Shown piece after piece: positions 7,451-16,829 of a DNA stretch of 24,608 nt. The DNA comes from Dokdonella_A sp937902695 (lineage in GTDB: Bacteria > Pseudomonadota > Gammaproteobacteria > Xanthomonadales > Rhodanobacteraceae), in contig JBEHYO010000051.1 in assembly GCA_048498135.1 (NCBI GenBank), positions 1 to 24,608 of the forward strand, in the 5' to 3' direction. Position 1 is the first letter of the stretch, and each line of letters opens with the position of its first letter. The position numbers were made by a program, and so were the translations under genes. The notes under the pieces were generated by a model, which did not search any database, was not told the origin of the DNA, and saw only the letters and a list, made by a program, of their open reading frames with translations.

Positions 7451-9478
7451 ATGAGCGGCACTCGCCAAACCGTAGAAGCGCCTTCGACCATCACCCCGTT
7501 CGTTTTCGCCGCCACGGCTGAGCCCGGTGGCGGCGGCAACTCCGATGCGCTCCTTCGCGCGGTGGTCAACACGACGCCTGAATGCGTCAAGATCGTCGCG
7601 CGCGACGGCCGCCTGGTGCAGATGAATGCCGCCGGCCTCGCGATGATCGGCGCCGACTGCTTTGCCCGCGTCGACAACGCGTACACCTACGACCTCGTCG
7701 CGCCCGAGCATCGCGCAACATGGCGGGCGCAGCACGAGCGCGTCTGCAACGGCGAAAGTCTCACGTGGGAGTTCGACGTCGTCGGTCTCGACGGCCGCCG
7801 GCGCCACATGGAGACGCATGCGACGCCGATCGCGCTCGCCGACGGCGTCGGCCAGCTCGCGATCACGCGCGACGTGACGCTGCGCCGCGAAACCGAGGAG
7901 GCGCTGCGCCAGCTCAATCTTTCGCTGCAGACCAAGATCGGCGAGCGCACGCGCGAGCTGGAGCGCGCGCTGGCGCAGCTCGGCGAAACCGAGCGGAGCT
8001 TCGAGCGGCTCGTCGACGGCGTCACCGACTATGCGCTCTTCATGCTCGATCCGGCCGGCCGCATCGTGAGCTGGAACGCGGGCGCCAAGCGCATCAAGGG
8101 CTACGAAGCGAGCGAGATCGTCGGCCGTCATTTCTCGGCGTTCTATACGCCCGAGGACATCGCGTCCGAAATCCCGTCGCGGGGCCTTCGCACCGCGACG
8201 CGCGAGGGTCGCTTCGAAACCGAAGGCTGGCGCGTGCGCAAGGACGGCAGCCGGTTCTGGGCGAACGTGATCATCGATGCGATCCGCGATCGCGGCGAGC
8301 TCGTCGGCTTCGCGAAGATCACGCGCGACATCACCGAGCGGCGCGCGACCGAGGAGCGTCTTCGCCACGCGCAGAAGATGGAAGCGGTCGGCCAGTTCAC
8401 CGGCGGCGCGGCCCACGATTTCAACAACCTCCTGATGGCGATCCTCGGCAGCCTCGATCTGCTGCGCAAACGCCTGCCCGACGATCGCGGCGCGCTCGCC
8501 CTCTTGGACAATGCCGTGCAGGGCGCGCGTCGCGGCACGCTCCTGACGCAACGCATGCTCGCGTTCGCGCGCCGGCAGGAGCTCAAGCGAGAAGCGGTCG
8601 ATCTCGGCCGGCTGGTCACCGGCATGAGGGAGTTCCTCGCGCACTCGATGGGCAGCGCGATCGAGGTCGAGATCCGCGTGCCGCGCCTGCTGCCGTGCGC
8701 GCGCACCGACGCGAACCAGCTCGAAACGGCGCTGCAGAATCTCGCCCTCAACGCGCGCGACGCCATGGCGGGCCGCGGCACGATCACTATCGAAGCGGGC
8801 GAAGCCACCTTCGAGGCGGACAATCCGCTCGGTCTCGTCGCCGGACGCTATCTCCGCCTTTCGGTGACCGACACCGGCCACGGCATGGACGCGGCGACGC
8901 TTGCGCGCGCGACCGAGCCCTTCTTCACAACGAAGGGCGTCGGCAAGGGCACCGGCCTTGGCCTCTCGATGGTCGATGGCCTTGCCGCGCAGTCGGGCGG
9001 CAGGCTCGTCGTGCATAGCGAAGTGGATGTCGGCTCGCGCGTCGAGCTCTGGCTGCCGGCGGCGAACGAAGATACCGAGAGAGCGCGCGAGCCGGCTGCC
9101 GTCAACATCGATACGCTCCGCACGGCGGCCAAGCCGATGACCGTGCTTGCGGTCGACGACGATGAGCTCGTGCTGATGAACGTCACCGCGATGCTCGAGG
9201 ACCTCGGCCATCGCGTCATCGACGTCGGCTCCGGCGTGCAGGCGCTCGAAGTGATCGACGCCGGCACGCCGATCGACATGGTGATCTCGGATCAGGCGAT
9301 GCCGGGCATGACCGGCGTGCAGCTTCTGAGAGCCATACGCGAACGCCGTCCGGATCTCCCGGTGATCCTCGCGACCGGCTTCGCCGAGGTGCCGTCCGGC
9401 ACCGATGCCGCCGTGCGTCGTCTCGCCAAGCCGTTCACGCAACAGGAGCTGGCGGACGCCGTCGAGTCCGCGCGCTGA
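7451..9478 (+). CDS. PAS-PAS hybrid sensor histidine kinase with receiver domain
   Basis: A 675-aa cytoplasmic signalling protein with no membrane segment. Domain order: PAS 1 (about 31-145), coiled-coil linker (146-182), PAS 2 (183-298, closing with KITRDITERR), HisKA with phospho-acceptor H322 in GGAAHDFNNLL, HATPase_c with LNARDAM (N box), DTGHGM (G1) and GKGTGLGLS (G2), and a C-terminal receiver (about 556-672). The receiver has acidic pair VDDDE, phospho-acceptor D614 in VISDQAMPG, and Lys in LAKPF. The stimulus is unknown; PAS 2 could bind haem, flavin or another ligand. The open frame extends far upstream of the chosen ATG, but the upstream part is arginine-rich noncoding-type sequence. 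The ribosome binding site is weak, so the start is uncertain by some residues. No DNA-binding response regulator lies nearby. Confidence 0.93.
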   Translation: MSGTRQTVEAPSTITPFVFAATAEPGGGGNSDALLRAVVNTTPECVKIVARDGRLVQMNAAGLAMIGADCFARVDNAYTYDLVAPEHRATWRAQHERVCNGESLTWEFDVVGLDGRRRHMETHATPIALADGVGQLAITRDVTLRRETEEALRQLNLSLQTKIGERTRELERALAQLGETERSFERLVDGVTDYALFMLDPAGRIVSWNAGAKRIKGYEASEIVGRHFSAFYTPEDIASEIPSRGLRTATREGRFETEGWRVRKDGSRFWANVIIDAIRDRGELVGFAKITRDITERRATEERLRHAQKMEAVGQFTGGAAHDFNNLLMAILGSLDLLRKRLPDDRGALALLDNAVQGARRGTLLTQRMLAFARRQELKREAVDLGRLVTGMREFLAHSMGSAIEVEIRVPRLLPCARTDANQLETALQNLALNARDAMAGRGTITIEAGEATFEADNPLGLVAGRYLRLSVTDTGHGMDAATLARATEPFFTTKGVGKGTGLGLSMVDGLAAQSGGRLVVHSEVDVGSRVELWLPAANEDTERAREPAAVNIDTLRTAAKPMTVLAVDDDELVLMNVTAMLEDLGHRVIDVGSGVQALEVIDAGTPIDMVISDQAMPGMTGVQLLRAIRERRPDLPVILATGFAEVPSGTDAAVRRLAKPFTQQELADAVESAR

Positions 9479-9703
9479 GCGCCCGCACCGCGTCCACGTT
9501 CTTTTAACGCTTCCACCGGAACCGCATCTTCGCGGGCGCGCGCGGCGCCACATCGGGCACGTCGCGGCACGAATGCGAACTGCGTCACCTGCGACCCCGC
9601 GACTTCCGCGCAGTCGCCGCACCTGATCGTCGGCACGCTGATCCCTGCCGCACATGCACCCTGAAACCGCATGCCGGCGCTTCCATCACCGGAGGGATCG
9701 GAA

Positions 9704-9952
9704 ATGACTGTCAAGAATGCCGCCGCCAACGTGCTCGCCGCGGTCAACGTCATGCATCACGCGAAACGCGCCTGCGCGCAACTCAATCCGCTCAGCGAGC
9801 CGCTGACGCTGCTCGAACTGCAACAGCGCGCCGATATGATCGACAAGGTGATCCGCGCGCGTTCCAAGCTGCAGCAACTCCGCAATCGAGCCGCGATGCT
9901 CGAAGATGCGCTGGTGCGCTTCAAGGCGCGCCGCGAGGCGAAGGTCGCATGA
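9704..9952 (+). CDS. Small helical protein, unknown function (82 aa)
   Basis: Not recognised. An excellent GGAGGG at 7 nt selects the ATG at 9704. The 82-aa product is almost entirely predicted helix. Residues 31-78 have a heptad-like pattern (LTLLELQQRADMIDKVIRAR, shortened) rich in Leu, Arg and Gln, suggesting a coiled coil. There is no signal peptide or membrane segment. The stop overlaps the start of the next small gene as ATGA, so the two are translationally coupled. Confidence 0.75.
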   Translation: MTVKNAAANVLAAVNVMHHAKRACAQLNPLSEPLTLLELQQRADMIDKVIRARSKLQQLRNRAAMLEDALVRFKARREAKVA

Positions 9953-10065
9953 TCGAGCCCGAGCCGCGCCGTTACGGCCTCACGGCACTGCAGTCGTTCG
10001 GTATCTCCATCGCCTGCATCGCATTTCTCTACGCGCTCACCGCGCTTCTGCCCGGTCCCGCGTGA
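9949..10065 (+). CDS. Single-pass membrane microprotein (38 aa)
   Basis: Not recognised. The ATG at 9949-9951 overlaps the preceding stop by ATGA. The product begins MIEPEPRRYGL and then has one hydrophobic helix (about residues 11-34, TALQSFGISIACIAFLYALT) ending at LLPGPA. The charged N terminus before the helix is compatible with an inner-membrane peptide. It may partner the upstream coiled-coil protein. The overlap and the clean membrane helix support it; the size calls for caution. Confidence 0.6.
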   Translation: MIEPEPRRYGLTALQSFGISIACIAFLYALTALLPGPA

Positions 10066-10072
10066 TCCGGAT

Positions 10073-10099
10073 GGACTGCCGCCGCACCGGCGGCAGTCC
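10073..10099 (+). terminator. Strong hairpin after the small-protein pair
   Basis: Perfect 12-bp stem GGACTGCCGCCG / CGGCGGCAGTCC with a 3-nt loop, eight bases past the stop codon. There is no T-tract, so it may be a weak terminator or an mRNA 3'-end protector. Confidence 0.5.
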
Positions 10100-10144
10100 G
10101 TCGGTAGCGCGCCGAAAGCACATGCGTGCGGAGCGACGCGTACG

Positions 10145-10168
10145 AAAAAGCCGGCGCGAGGCCGGCTT
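10145..10168 (-). terminator. Intrinsic terminator of tRNA-Val
   Basis: Stem AAGCCGGC (10148-10155) / GCCGGCTT (10161-10168) with a 5-nt loop. On the minus strand it runs into U5 (A-run 10145-10149). It lies about 20 nt beyond the tRNA 3' end. Confidence 0.82.
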
Positions 10169-10189
10169 GTCGTAAGTCTTTTGAAAAAG

Positions 10190-10264
10190 TGGTGGGCGGT
10201 ATAGGGATCGAACCTATGACCCCTACCATGTCAAGGTAGTGCTCTACCGCTGAGCTAACCGCCC
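10190..10264 (-). tRNA. tRNA-Val (anticodon GAC)
   Basis: A complete 75-nt cloverleaf with CCA encoded. The acceptor GGGCGGT pairs with ACCGCCC. The D arm contains AGCGGTA. The anticodon stem CTACC/GGTAG encloses TTGACAT, giving GAC. The T arm is ATAGG-TTCGATC-CCTAT. It has its own promoter upstream and terminator downstream. Confidence 0.97.
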
Positions 10265-10292
10265 GCCGACCCCGCTGTCGCGAGGGGCGCGC

Positions 10293-10321
10293 AAGGTAGC
10301 ACAGCCTCGCCGGGGCGACAA
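10293..10321 (-). promoter_or_regulatory. Promoter of tRNA-Val
   Basis: On the minus strand: -35 TTGTCG (10316-10321), 17-bp spacer, -10 TACCTT (10293-10298), followed by a GC-rich discriminator. The predicted start is about 22 nt before the mature tRNA. Confidence 0.6.
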
Positions 10322-10387
10322 CCGCGGCGAGCGGGCCATCACGCCGAACCAGCGCGCGGCTCTCGCCCACCGGCGGCGCGGCGAACG

Positions 10388-12415
<2,028 letters not shown>

Positions 12416-12438
12416 GCGGTCCTGCTTGCGCGGTGAAA

Positions 12439-12444
12439 GTATAA
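12439..12444 (-). promoter_or_regulatory. -10 box of uvrB
   Basis: TATACT on the minus strand, 24 bp before the uvrB ATG. No good -35 lies at 16-18 bp. Confidence 0.45.
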
Positions 12445-12579
12445 GGGGCCTGCCAGCGCTTCCTGCGCGAGGCGTCGTTCATTTCCTACATGCGTGTCGT
12501 CGGAGTTGCGATCGCCGCAGCGGAGCCCGCTGCCTAGCATGCCGGTCCATCGAATCACTCGTATCGACGGAGACCTCCC

Positions 12580-13146
12580 ATGCAGACGACGACACCGAAC
12601 GCCCGCGGCCTCACGCTGATCGAGCTCCTGATCGCGCTCGCCGTGCTCGCGATCCTCTCCGCGTGCGCCGCGCCGGCATTCGGCAACCTCATCTCGAGCA
12701 CCGGTGCGCGCGCCTCGCGCAGCAGCTTTGTCGCCGCGCTCAATACGGCCCGCATCTTCGCGGCCAGCAAGAGCGCGCACGTCGTCGTCTGTCCGAGCGC
12801 CGATGGACGATATTGTGGCCAGACGACCGAATGGCAACACGGCTGGCTGGTCTTCGTCGATGCCGACAACGACGACCGGCGCGACGACGCCGAGGAGCTG
12901 CTCGCGGTCGGGGAGCGTCAGCCAGAGGGCACCGCCATCCTCAGCACCGCCGGCCGCACGCACGTCGACTACCGCCCGGACGGCAGCGCGACCGGCTCGA
13001 ACGTGACGTTCACGGTCTGCGACCGCCGCGGCGCCGGCGACGCGACCGCGCTCGTCATCAACAACGCGGGCCGCGTCCGCACGGGCAAGCCGACCGCCGC
13101 CGCGGCCGCGGCCGGCGAGACCGTTCTCGACGCCCCCGGTGCTTGA
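12580..13146 (+). CDS. FimT/GspH-family type IV pseudopilin
   Basis: Minor pilin of a type IV pilus or type II secretion pseudopilus; 188 aa. Prepilin leader residues 1-10 end in Gly, with cleavage G10-L11, then hydrophobic helix LTLIELLIALAVLAILSA with Glu at mature position 5. Leu at mature position 1 is less usual than Phe or Met. The globular domain has the GspH/FimT pattern SSFVAALNTARIFAASKSAH and two cysteines (VVVCPS, GRYCGQ) near each other. FimT-like proteins have been linked to DNA uptake in some gammaproteobacteria. GGAGA precedes the ATG. No other pilus genes lie in the window, so it is an isolated minor pilin here. Confidence 0.9.
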   Translation: MQTTTPNARGLTLIELLIALAVLAILSACAAPAFGNLISSTGARASRSSFVAALNTARIFAASKSAHVVVCPSADGRYCGQTTEWQHGWLVFVDADNDDRRDDAEELLAVGERQPEGTAILSTAGRTHVDYRPDGSATGSNVTFTVCDRRGAGDATALVINNAGRVRTGKPTAAAAAAGETVLDAPGA

Positions 13147-13171
13147 CGCTGGAAACAGGCCCCAAGACAAT
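13143..13171 (+). promoter_or_regulatory. Promoter of tRNA-Asn, overlapping the pseudopilin stop
   Basis: -35 TTGACG (13143-13148), which includes the TGA stop of the preceding gene, 17-bp spacer, -10 GACAAT (13166-13171). The predicted start is a few bases before the tRNA. Confidence 0.5.
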
Positions 13172-13180
13172 AGGCGGCTC

Positions 13181-13257
13181 GCCCGAATAGCTCAGCCGGT
13201 TAGAGCATCTGACTGTTAATCAGAGGGTCGTTGGTTCGAGTCCAACTTCGGGCGCCA
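13181..13257 (+). tRNA. tRNA-Asn (anticodon GTT)
   Basis: A complete 77-nt cloverleaf with encoded CCA. The acceptor GCCCGAA pairs with TTCGGGC. The anticodon stem TCTGA/TCAGA encloses CTGTTAA. The T arm is GTTGG-TTCGAGT-CCAAC. An intrinsic terminator follows directly. Confidence 0.97.
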
Positions 13258-13263
13258 TACCGC

Positions 13264-13287
13264 AAACCCGCCCCATGGCGGGTTTTT
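13264..13287 (+). terminator. Terminator between tRNA-Asn and the DoxX gene
   Basis: AAACCCGCC (13264-13272) pairs with GGCGGGTTT (13277-13285) and ends in T5. The A-flanked left arm makes it plausibly bidirectional, serving the convergent DoxX gene as well. Confidence 0.88.
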
Positions 13288-13292
13288 CGTTT

Positions 13293-13676
13293 TCAGCGCC
13301 GCCCCATCCGCGCATCGAGGCTGTAGCGTCCCGCGCCATGTGCCGCGAGCACGCAGAAGCCACCCGCCATCGCGACGTTCTTCCAGACGTTGATCGCCTG
13401 CATCTGATCGGCGAAGTGCGGCAGATGGAACAGGGCCGCCGCTGCGAGCGAGAACACCGCGAGCGCGAGCGCGACCCAGCGCGTGAAGAGGCCGAGCACG
13501 ATCGCGATGCCGCCGCCGAGCTCGAGCGCGATCACGAGCGGCAGCAGGATGCCGGGCACGCCGGCCGATTCCATGTACTGCGCAGTGCCGGCATAGGCCG
13601 CAATCTTGCCCCAGCCGGAATCGATGAAAAGCCACGCGAGTCCCACGCGGCCGAGCACGACGAGCCAATCGTTCAC
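13293..13676 (-). CDS. DoxX-family membrane protein
   Basis: Inner-membrane protein of the DoxX/DoxD-like family; 127 aa. The GTG at 13674-13676 is chosen because GGAGGT lies exactly 7 nt upstream; the frame stays open further up without such a site. Four membrane segments are visible (about 4-20, 42-63, 66-84, 102-114), with the family-like SGWGKIAAY after the first. Family members are associated with oxidative-stress or thiol/quinone chemistry, but function here is undetermined. The gene is preceded by a structured noncoding region ending in an intrinsic terminator 64 nt before the start, so expression may be controlled by termination. Confidence 0.85.
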   Translation of the reverse strand: MNDWLVVLGRVGLAWLFIDSGWGKIAAYAGTAQYMESAGVPGILLPLVIALELGGGIAIVLGLFTRWVALALAVFSLAAAALFHLPHFADQMQAINVWKNVAMAGGFCVLAAHGAGRYSLDARMGRR

Positions 13677-13740
13677 GACGTTCACCTCCAGCGGACGTGC
13701 GAGCCGCACGCGTGCCGACGATGCCAGCCCGCGCGCCCGG

Positions 13741-13769
13741 AAAAAACCCCGGTCCTCGACGGACCGGGG
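13741..13769 (-). terminator. Strong intrinsic terminator in the DoxX leader
   Basis: Perfect stem CCCCGGTCC (13747-13755) / GGACCGGGG (13761-13769), 5-nt loop, followed on the minus strand by TTTTTT (13741-13746). Confidence 0.92.
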
Positions 13770-14008
13770 CTCGCCCTCCCCTCACCCAACCCGGGGCGCG
13801 GTGCCGCGAGCGCAAGCGCGGCTGAAATGGCGCTCCGCAGGGGTCACGGAGCGCCAGGGTCTGGTGGCGACGGCAGGTGGGACTGCCGCCGCCGGTGCCG
13901 TCCGTGGCAGATCCTTTCGGATCGTTCCCAGGTGGCCCTGACGGGCCGCGCCACCGGTGGCGCGGCTCGGCTTCCGCTACCGCCTGGCGCGGCGGAAGCC
14001 TCGAATCG
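13741..14008 (-). ncRNA. Candidate structured RNA or riboswitch-like leader upstream of DoxX
   Basis: No protein gene fits here. Reading the minus strand from a predicted start near 14008, hairpins follow in series. They are: GGCTTCCGC/GCGGAAGCC (arms 13992-14000 and 13969-13977); a 22-bp perfect palindrome (13945-13966); GATCC-GAAA-GGATC (13910-13923); an 11-bp stem at 13866-13893; TGGCGCTCCG/CGGAGCGCCA (13828-13856); and the terminator. The strand is indicated by the GNRA tetraloop and by one stem position that is G-U on the minus strand but A-C on the plus strand. Loop bases TCCCA could pair with TGGGA at 13926-13930 as a pseudoknot. I see no match to RNase P RNA, tmRNA, SRP RNA, or the TPP, cobalamin, glycine or c-di-GMP riboswitches. 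Confidence 0.55.
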
Positions 14009-14014
14009 CGCCGC

Positions 14015-14044
14015 AAGCTAGCAGCCGGCGATTGCCACCGTCAA
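14015..14044 (-). promoter_or_regulatory. Candidate promoter of the structured RNA
   Basis: On the minus strand: -35 TTGACG (14039-14044), 18-bp spacer, -10 TAGCTT (14015-14020). A clearly AT-rich stretch (about 14048-14085) lies directly upstream, as for an UP element of a highly expressed RNA. The rest of 14045-14202 holds no gene. Confidence 0.5.
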
Positions 14045-14102
14045 GCTGTAACTTTACGCAAGTCATTGAAAACGTTTAATTTATTGTGCGTCGCAATACA
14101 CA

Positions 14103-14141
14103 TGTCCGGACAAATCTGCGCGCCGCAAACTTGTCCGGACA
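14103..14141. repeat. Two identical 10-bp palindromes, candidate operator pair
   Basis: TGTCCGGACA occurs at 14103-14112 and again at 14132-14141, 29 bp apart. Each copy is a perfect palindrome. They lie upstream of the candidate promoter at 14015-14044 and between two minus-strand genes. A dimeric regulator binding both is inferred; none is identified. Confidence 0.5.
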
Positions 14142-14202
14142 GCAGAATACGCCGCCGAATGGGCGTCCACACGGAAAGAGATCTAGACGTCCCTACGTCC
14201 GT

Positions 14203-14616
14203 TCAGCGACGGAACGCATGTATCGACTTCGGACGCCTGACCCACAGGATCGCGGTCAGAAACAGCATGATCGGCGCGCTCCAGTACATCGCCTTGATCA
14301 GGCGATGCGTCGCGTTCCAGGTCGAGCTGAAGATGACATCCATCGCGGCGGTCGGGTCGTCCTTGATGCGATCGAGCCCTTCGGCGAAGGCGTCCGTGAG
14401 ACGCGCGGTGGCGTAGTCGCCGAGCGAGGGCAACGCTTCGTCGAGCGGCGTGCCGATCGCTATGTAGGTCGTGGCGAGCGGCGCTTCGCGCCGCGCGGAA
14501 TCGGCGATGCCCGGCCCCACTCCCGGCAGCGACGTCACGCCGCCCCACACCACGATGTCGTAGAGAAAGCAGATCGCGAACAGCACCATCGCGATGGCGT
14601 GCAGCTGGCTCTTCAT
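14203..14616 (-). CDS. Small membrane protein of unknown function (137 aa)
   Basis: Not recognised. The start at 14614-14616 has GGAGGA just upstream; a longer frame would only add residues before this site. There are two hydrophobic helices, 5-25 (LHAIAMVLFAICFLYDIVVW) and 110-128 (MYWSAPIMLFLTAILWV). Between them is a ~80-residue soluble loop with LATTYIAIGTPLDEALPSLG. The protein ends in a basic tail RRPKSIHAFRR. It lies 84 bp after sufT on the same strand, which could be cotranscription but says little about function. Confidence 0.75.
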   Translation of the reverse strand: MKSQLHAIAMVLFAICFLYDIVVWGGVTSLPGVGPGIADSARREAPLATTYIAIGTPLDEALPSLGDYATARLTDAFAEGLDRIKDDPTAAMDVIFSSTWNATHRLIKAMYWSAPIMLFLTAILWVRRPKSIHAFRR

Positions 14617-14700
14617 GGCGTCCTCCGCGGATGCATCGTAATGCCAAACGCGGCGCAAGCACCGTGACGAGGTTCGGGATCGCGCGGTTTTCGCGCCGCC

Positions 14701-15255
14701 TCAGAACATGCCGGTTTCGAGCCGCGCCGCGTCGGACATCATCGCCTGATTCCACGGCGGGTCGAACACCAGATCGACGTCGGCCTCGACGACCGTCGGG
14801 ATCATCTCGAGCTTGGTGGACACGTCATCGACGAGGATGTCGCCCATGCCGCAGCCTGGCGCGGTCAGCGTCATCTCGACGTTGACCTTTCGCATGCCGT
14901 CGTCGAGCCGTTCCACGACGCAGCTGTAGACCAGCCCAAGCTCGACGATGTTGATCGGAATCTCGGGATCGAAGCACGTGCGCAGCTGCTGCCAGACGAG
15001 CTTCTCGACGTCTTCGTCGCCGGCGCCTTCGGGCAGTTCGAGCGCCGGCGGCGGCTCCTTGCCGAGCGCGTCGGCGTCGGCGCCGCGAATGCGGAACAGG
15101 TTGCCGTCGACGTACACCGTGAAGCTTCCGCCGAGCGCCTGCGTGACATAGCCGACTTGACCCGCGGGCAGCGTCACCGTCTCGCCCTGGGGCACCATGA
15201 CGGCGGCGCAATCGCGCTCGAATCGGATCGGTTCGGAGGTCTGGCTATAGCCCAT
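14701..15255 (-). CDS. sufT: SufT-type MIP18-family protein, Fe-S cluster maturation
   Basis: Auxiliary factor in iron-sulphur protein maturation. The product is 184 aa. The N-terminal part (10-70) is the SufT-specific beta-rich segment with GETVTLPAGQVGYVTQALGG and the DGNLFRI strand. The C-terminal part (80-180) is the MIP18/DUF59 domain with CFDPEIPINIVELGLVY and the conserved Cys135 in TAPGCGMGD. Architecture and order match stand-alone or suf-linked SufT. No other suf genes are in the window. The ribosome binding site is weak. It lies 110 bp after the MocR-type gene on the same strand. Confidence 0.9.
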   Translation of the reverse strand: MGYSQTSEPIRFERDCAAVMVPQGETVTLPAGQVGYVTQALGGSFTVYVDGNLFRIRGADADALGKEPPPALELPEGAGDEDVEKLVWQQLRTCFDPEIPINIVELGLVYSCVVERLDDGMRKVNVEMTLTAPGCGMGDILVDDVSTKLEMIPTVVEADVDLVFDPPWNQAMMSDAARLETGMF

Positions 15256-15365
15256 CGTGTGTCGTGGAGACTGCTGTGGTGGCGGCCGCGTCGCGGGCGC
15301 GCATTATGCCTGCGCGATGTCGGTTACCGATGTCTGGGCGCAGGCGCGCCGTTCAATGGCGCGGC

Positions 15366-16826
15366 TCACGCGGCGACGCCGGGCCGCGCCGCGAGCCCCA
15401 CCTCGGCGATGCATTTCCCGAAAAGTCGCATCGCCGCCTCGATGTCCTGCGGCGGCAAGCTGGCGTAGCCCAGCACGAGTCCCGGCCGCGGCGGCGCCTT
15501 GAGGCAATACGGCGCGATCGCGTAAAGGCCGAGGCCGCGCGTGCGCGCGTGCTCGATCAGGCGCTCGCAATCGGCGTGCGTGACGCCGTTCAGCCACGCG
15601 GTCAGGTGCATGCCGGCGTTCGAATCGACGACCTCGACGATGCCGGCGCCCTGCCGGGCGAGCCCGCTCAGCATCGCCGTGCGGCGCGCGCGGAGCGTCT
15701 GCGCGGCGCGGCGCAGATGACGCTCGAATCCGCCGTCGGCCATGAAGCGCGCCAGCGCCGCCTGCTCGAGCGCGTTGCAGCCGCGATCCTCGAGCCATTT
15801 CGCCGCGACGAACGCATCGCGCAGCGACGGCGGCAGCACCATGTAGCCGAGGCGGAGCGCCGGAAACAGCGCTTTCGAAAAACTGCCGATGTAGATCACG
15901 CGACTGTCGCGATCGAGCGATTTCAGCGCGGCGAGCGGCCGGCCGCCGTAGCGGAACTCGCCGTCGTAATCGTCCTCGATCAGCCACGCGCGCTGCGCCG
16001 CGGCCCATTCGAGCAGCTCGACGCGGCGGCCGAGCGGCAACAGCGCACCGGTCGGAAACTGGTGCGACGGCGTCACGACGGCGAGGCGCGCATCCTCGGG
16101 CAGCGCGGACGGCACCAGGCCTTCGGCATCGACGCGGCAGCCGCGCACGTGCGCGCCGTGCGCGACGAACACCTGGCGCGCGCCGCGATAGTGCGGATCT
16201 TCGAGCACCACCGTTTCGGTCGGCCCGAGCAATACGCGCGCGGCGAGCGCGAACGCCTGCTGCGTCCCGGAGACGATCAGCACGTCATCCGGCGTCGCGG
16301 GCACGCCGCGGCGTCGGGCGAGGTAATCGCAGATCTGCTCGCGCAGCGCGAGGAAGCCCTGCGCGTCGGGATAGTCGAACTCGACATGCTCGGCCGCGCG
16401 ATTCAACTCGCGTCGCCAGACGCTTGCGAGCATCGGATTGGCGAGCGGCAATCCATATTGCAGGTTGTAGCGCAGGCCCTGGTGCTGGCGCCCCGGAATC
16501 GCGCGGCCGTCGAAGTTCGCGACGACGCGCCGCGCGAACGCGGAGAGCGGCGCCACCAGCGTCGCACCGCTGCGCCGCTGCGGCTGCGGGCTGCCGACGC
16601 TCGCCACGTAGCTTCCGGAACCGACGCGGCCGACGAGAAAGCCTTCGGCCTGCAGCTGCTCGTACGCGGCGAGCACCGTGTTGCGCGAAATGTCGAGCTC
16701 GCGCGCGAGCGAGCGGCTCGCCGGCAGCCGTGCGCCGGCGGCGAAGCGGCCGTCGAGGATCGCGCCTTTCAGCGAGCGGATCAGCTGCGCGTAGCGCGGC
16801 CCTTCGCCATCGAGATCGAGGTACAT
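15366..16826 (-). CDS. MocR/PdxR-type GntR regulator with aminotransferase-like domain
   Basis: PLP-dependent transcription regulator; 486 aa from the ATG at 16824-16826, which has GGAG at 8 nt. Residues 1-75 form a GntR winged helix (GARLPASRSLARELDISRNT, then YEQLQAEGFLVGRVGSGSYV). After a linker, residues 115-480 are a fold-type I aminotransferase domain with PLP-binding Lys318 in GSFSKALFPALRLGYM and the EDDYDGEFRY signature. Such proteins often control pyridoxal-phosphate or amine metabolism genes next to them. Here the divergent gene is a PNPOx-fold protein, fitting that habit. The 92-bp shared intergenic region carries repeats suited to MocR binding. Confidence 0.93.
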   Translation of the reverse strand: MYLDLDGEGPRYAQLIRSLKGAILDGRFAAGARLPASRSLARELDISRNTVLAAYEQLQAEGFLVGRVGSGSYVASVGSPQPQRRSGATLVAPLSAFARRVVANFDGRAIPGRQHQGLRYNLQYGLPLANPMLASVWRRELNRAAEHVEFDYPDAQGFLALREQICDYLARRRGVPATPDDVLIVSGTQQAFALAARVLLGPTETVVLEDPHYRGARQVFVAHGAHVRGCRVDAEGLVPSALPEDARLAVVTPSHQFPTGALLPLGRRVELLEWAAAQRAWLIEDDYDGEFRYGGRPLAALKSLDRDSRVIYIGSFSKALFPALRLGYMVLPPSLRDAFVAAKWLEDRGCNALEQAALARFMADGGFERHLRRAAQTLRARRTAMLSGLARQGAGIVEVVDSNAGMHLTAWLNGVTHADCERLIEHARTRGLGLYAIAPYCLKAPPRPGLVLGYASLPPQDIEAAMRLFGKCIAEVGLAARPGVAA

Positions 16827-16829
16827 CTG

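Noticed and set aside
6824..9655. Minus-strand open frame of 943 codons
   Set aside because: It is a shadow of the hybrid kinase and the EF-hand gene; low complexity with His/Arg/Asp bias and no domain.
12416..12579. LexA/SOS box for uvrB
   Set aside because: I looked for CTGT-N8-ACAG and close variants between uvrB and the pseudopilin gene and found none.
13741..14008. Known stable RNA (RNase P RNA, tmRNA, 6S, SRP RNA) or cobalamin riboswitch
   Set aside because: The conserved RNase P, tmRNA and SRP cores are absent. The GTCAGGGCCACCTG stretch only loosely resembles a B12 box and lacks the rest of the aptamer. 6S cannot be fully excluded by eye.
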